64,000 bases of DNA from Bacteroidota bacterium. GTDB lineage: Bacteria; Bacteroidota; Bacteroidia; Bacteroidales; FEN-979. Under the pieces are notes generated by a model. The model worked only from the letters and a program-made list of their open reading frames with translations, had not been told where the DNA came from and did no database searches. The translations under genes and the position numbers were made by a program. This document shows positions 61,456 to 64,000 of this stretch, piece by piece (within the stretch, counting starts at the first letter, position 1; each line of letters opens with the position of its first letter). Where the stretch lies: the NCBI GenBank assembly GCA_026391775.1, contig JAPLDK010000052.1, positions 1-64,000 of the forward strand, given 5' to 3'.

Positions 61456-64000
61456 TTATTGTTTTACCGGGTAATTTTTTTCAAAAAATTTCTGATACTT
61501 GCGGATGTCTTTATTCTTGTAAAGAACAGGATAATTTGTGACGGAGATTACGAAATCATTGTATTCCCCAGTCGTTTCAAGCTTGGTAAAAATGTATTTG
61601 CTGTCCCTGATACTCAGAATGTATTGCATTGCTTTCGGGGCATCATCAAAATTGCTTACAGTGATCATTTCTTCATTATTGTCGAACAACAGGCTGTTTA
61701 CTTCAAGGCCATCAAGATCATGCATTCTTGAATTGAAATCCGCAATTTTAATTTTCAGGGCATTTACATCAACTTTAGTATTATTTACAATTAGTATGTA
61801 AAAATGGACTGCAGCAGAATCAAACTTATAAATAGTTTCGGCTGCCTTAAGGATGGCAGCACTGGAATCAGCCGGAGTTTTGCCCGCTTGGCCACCTGAA
61901 CCGGATGCAGATGTCAGGGAAGCAAGGACTTCCTGGGCAAGGCTGCCAACAGGACTTCTGGGATAATCCTGCGAAATCTTCGTAAGTGCAACTAACATGG
62001 AATCTGCAACTTCGATTTTACCGAGAGATAAAGCACGAAGATAGTCGAACCGGGGAAGTAGAACTGTATCGCTTTTATACCTGGCATGCGCCTCAGCCGC
62101 GTTGCTGATCACCATGTAGTACTGTTGGTTCTGGAAAGCCTTGTATGTTATCTCATACAATTTTGATGACTCGGATTTTCTGGAGGCAAGTTCCTTGAAA
62201 TAATTCGGATTGATCAGCAGTTTCGCGTAATCTGTTTCAGGATAACCTGTTAGCAGCAGGGTTCTGTAATAATCAGATTTTGGATCGTTTTTCAAGCCTT
62301 TGTAAAGAGTGTAAAGCTCAAAATATGCCTGTGCTTTCCGGGGAAAATCAGGATATCTTAGAAGCAGGGTTTCAAAACTTTCAATGGAATGCCCGTAATC
62401 ATTGAGTCCGTCGATATAGATAAAACCTGCTTTATAATAAGCTTCCATGAGCCTCTGGTTCGATGCTGTATGTTTGGCCGGAGTAAGCGGAATATCCTGG
62501 CTGTAATATTTTCTGTCTTTGGGATTGGTCGATTTCTGTTCCGGTTTTTTCACGGCAGTAGTGTCACCTCCCCCGGAAGCTAGCACCTGGGCAGTATCAA
62601 CCGGGGCTTCACCGGCAGCCATGGTAATAGCTTTATCGGTAAGGAACCAATTATCTTCCAGCCTTCTTCTTCCCCATTTTTTTCCGAAAGCTGAAAACCC
62701 ATTTGCAAGTGTGGCTGCATTATAAAAATACCATCGGCCCTGGGAGGAAGAAGTATTAATCTTTTCCTCCTGGTTTGCAAACATCTGGTTTTGGAGTTTG
62801 GTCTGTTCTTCCTGGTTCTTTTTTACCTCGCCTGCAATAACATTCGCAATCAGCTTGTCAATGATCTTGTTTCTTTGATCCTCCGTCATACCTGCAAGGG
62901 CCTGCAAACTGTCTTCCCTGCTGATGAGCTGCAGTTGCTGAACCAGGTCGGTTAGGGTTCCGGTTTTTTTCTTGATAGCTTTATAATTCGCGAAATCGGC
63001 AGGCAGGAACTGCATTGTGCTGTCATAATATGCCTGCGCCTTGGGATAGTTTGGAAATGAAAAATAAATATCAGCCAGCTGAAGTGCCGAAATAGCCCTC
63101 TGGTAGTTATTGGTTTTGCTTGTGCTTACCGATTTCCCAAGATAACCAATGGCATGAGTCGTGTCTTTATCAGTAAGGGAAATCTGAGCAAGTGCATAAT
63201 AGATCTGATCAAGGTATTCTTTGTTCTTTTCGTCCTTAAGCATTTTATTAAGCTTCTTGACAATGAATTCACGGTCGGTCGATTTACTGGTATAGCACTG
63301 GGCAAGGTTGATCTTTGCATTGAATTCCATTTCATATACTGAACTATGCTTAAGTACCTGGGTGTACATTGTTGCTGCCCTGTCGGGGTCGTCCTGTTTC
63401 TGATAGATCTGCCCAAGGATAAAATAGATCCTTGTCTTCATTTTCACTTTGGGGTTAAGCTCAAGCGCCCTGTTAAGGTAAGGAACAGCTGCATCATAGT
63501 TTCTTTGCAGGATAAAGGAATTCGCATAAGCCAGGGTTGCCTCTTCTTCATATTTTGCAGGAGCTTCCCCTTTGTTTATTTTATTCAGCAGCATGTCAAG
63601 CATTGGCTCGCCGCGGTTGAAATCACCCAGCTGAATATTCGACATTGCGAGCCAGTACATCGCATCATATTTAATATCGTTATCATTATATGTTTTGATA
63701 ACGAACTCAAAGGTCCTCCGTGCCATCGGATAGTCTTTCTTGTAGAAATAAGATATCCCTATCAGCATATAAGCATCGTCAATCCATTTGCAGTATTCTT
63801 TGTGATTGAAGAACATGGAATGCTTCTGGATCGTTTTGGAGGCTTTCTTGATTGCGTTGTCGGCAAACTGTGCCGCTTTGTTACCGGTTTTATCACCAAA
63901 ATTGTATACCGGCAGGATCAGGGCGAAATTGTCCTTCATCTGGGCGTCATAATCCTTGATACCCTGGCGCATCAGGTCCATGCCGTTCCAGTAAACATTG
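61456..64000 (-). CDS. porW: PorW/SprE-like TPR protein of the type IX secretion system (5' part missing)
   Basis: At least 847 residues are visible; the frame runs off the window, so the N-terminus and lipoprotein signal are missing. Visible start: FxVYWNG-type motif (NVYWNGMDLMRQGIKDYD), typical of the SprE/PorW N-terminal region. Tetratricopeptide repeats follow (about 80-330: YFYKKDYPMARRTFEFVI, LGQIYQKQDDPDRAATMYTQ), then a charged middle part and another TPR group. The C-terminus FVISVTNYPVLYKNKDIRKY matches the SprE end pattern as I remember it. PorW/SprE is required for T9SS function. It is not certain which methionine starts the protein. Confidence 0.75.
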   Translation of the reverse strand, partial: NVYWNGMDLMRQGIKDYDAQMKDNFALILPVYNFGDKTGNKAAQFADNAIKKASKTIQKHSMFFNHKEYCKWIDDAYMLIGISYFYKKDYPMARRTFEFVIKTYNDNDIKYDAMYWLAMSNIQLGDFNRGEPMLDMLLNKINKGEAPAKYEEEATLAYANSFILQRNYDAAVPYLNRALELNPKVKMKTRIYFILGQIYQKQDDPDRAATMYTQVLKHSSVYEMEFNAKINLAQCYTSKSTDREFIVKKLNKMLKDEKNKEYLDQIYYALAQISLTDKDTTHAIGYLGKSVSTSKTNNYQRAISALQLADIYFSFPNYPKAQAYYDSTMQFLPADFANYKAIKKKTGTLTDLVQQLQLISREDSLQALAGMTEDQRNKIIDKLIANVIAGEVKKNQEEQTKLQNQMFANQEEKINTSSSQGRWYFYNAATLANGFSAFGKKWGRRRLEDNWFLTDKAITMAAGEAPVDTAQVLASGGGDTTAVKKPEQKSTNPKDRKYYSQDIPLTPAKHTASNQRLMEAYYKAGFIYIDGLNDYGHSIESFETLLLRYPDFPRKAQAYFELYTLYKGLKNDPKSDYYRTLLLTGYPETDYAKLLINPNYFKELASRKSESSKLYEITYKAFQNQQYYMVISNAAEAHARYKSDTVLLPRFDYLRALSLGKIEVADSMLVALTKISQDYPRSPVGSLAQEVLASLTSASGSGGQAGKTPADSSAAILKAAETIYKFDSAAVHFYILIVNNTKVDVNALKIKIADFNSRMHDLDGLEVNSLLFDNNEEMITVSNFDDAPKAMQYILSIRDSKYIFTKLETTGEYNDFVISVTNYPVLYKNKDIRKYQKFFEKNYPVKQ

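Overview
This window is a stretch of Bacteroidota chromosome, most likely from an anaerobic, protein-fermenting, Bacteroidales-like organism. The evidence for this is consistent throughout. Transcription starts repeatedly show the Bacteroidota -7 element TAnnTTTG, twice with a TTTG -33 element. There are type IX secretion (T9SS) cargo proteins, PorV/PorQ-type and PorW/SprE-type proteins, a TonB receptor with a carboxypeptidase-like N-terminal domain, paired ECF sigma/anti-sigma genes, the bactofilin-AtpZ gene pair and the Bacteroidota-type long PurF. No rRNA, phage, transposase or CRISPR array was seen.

Layout. 1-1700: a short unidentified reading frame, a Thr tRNA (anticodon CGT) with its own terminator, and a small secreted protein made of LAPxTPxEADF repeats. 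1670-8218 (minus): an amino-acid fermentation operon with phosphate butyryltransferase, an APC-family amino acid permease, butyrate kinase and a DPP4-like peptidase, ending in a decayed D-threonine-aldolase-like pseudogene. Divergent from it (8378-11256, plus): tryptophanase, free methionine sulfoxide reductase, a manganese exporter and a QueD-like enzyme. 11281-17881 (minus): two ECF sigma/anti-sigma pairs bracketing two paralogous PKD-domain T9SS cargo proteins. 17964-25381: a tripartite RND efflux system in two divergently placed halves, each beside its own TetR regulator. 25555-30696: an M14 peptidase, then a selenium operon of MnmH (2-selenouridine tRNA synthase) overlapping a cysteine desulfurase-SelD fusion. 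30884-33731: PurF, a HIT protein and GreA. 33820-43100 (minus): TonB receptor, giant T9SS cargo protein and PorV/PorQ-like barrel. 43289-51779: two small secreted proteins and a methyl-cycle block (ahcY, divergent phosphopantetheinyl transferase-metH-metF, then a PcrB/GGGP synthase). 51833-57464: ElbB, then nucleotide-sugar genes (WbpE-, WbpD- and WbpB-like, GalE, RfbB). 57522-64000 (minus): FabD, a Bax-inhibitor-1-like protein, FolE, a PTPS-type enzyme, an AtpI-like membrane protein, AtpZ, bactofilin and a PorW/SprE-like TPR protein cut by the window end.

How the genes fit together. Peptidases, an amino acid permease, tryptophanase and the Ptb/Buk pair describe a cell that lives on peptides and conserves ATP from acyl phosphates. 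A second theme is T9SS: three cargo proteins, a PorV/PorQ-like barrel, a PorW-like component and three Wbp-type sugar genes that could make the diacetamido-uronate sugar linked in other Bacteroidota to T9SS cargo anchoring.

The most unusual system is at 11281-17881. The periplasmic part of one small anti-sigma factor appears homologous to a domain inside both neighbouring T9SS cargo proteins, and the other anti-sigma candidate joins an inner-membrane helix to a predicted outer-membrane barrel. Together they look like a circuit that could report on export or assembly of its own cargo; this reading is inference. All annotations rest on reading the translated sequence and known motifs. No database search was run.
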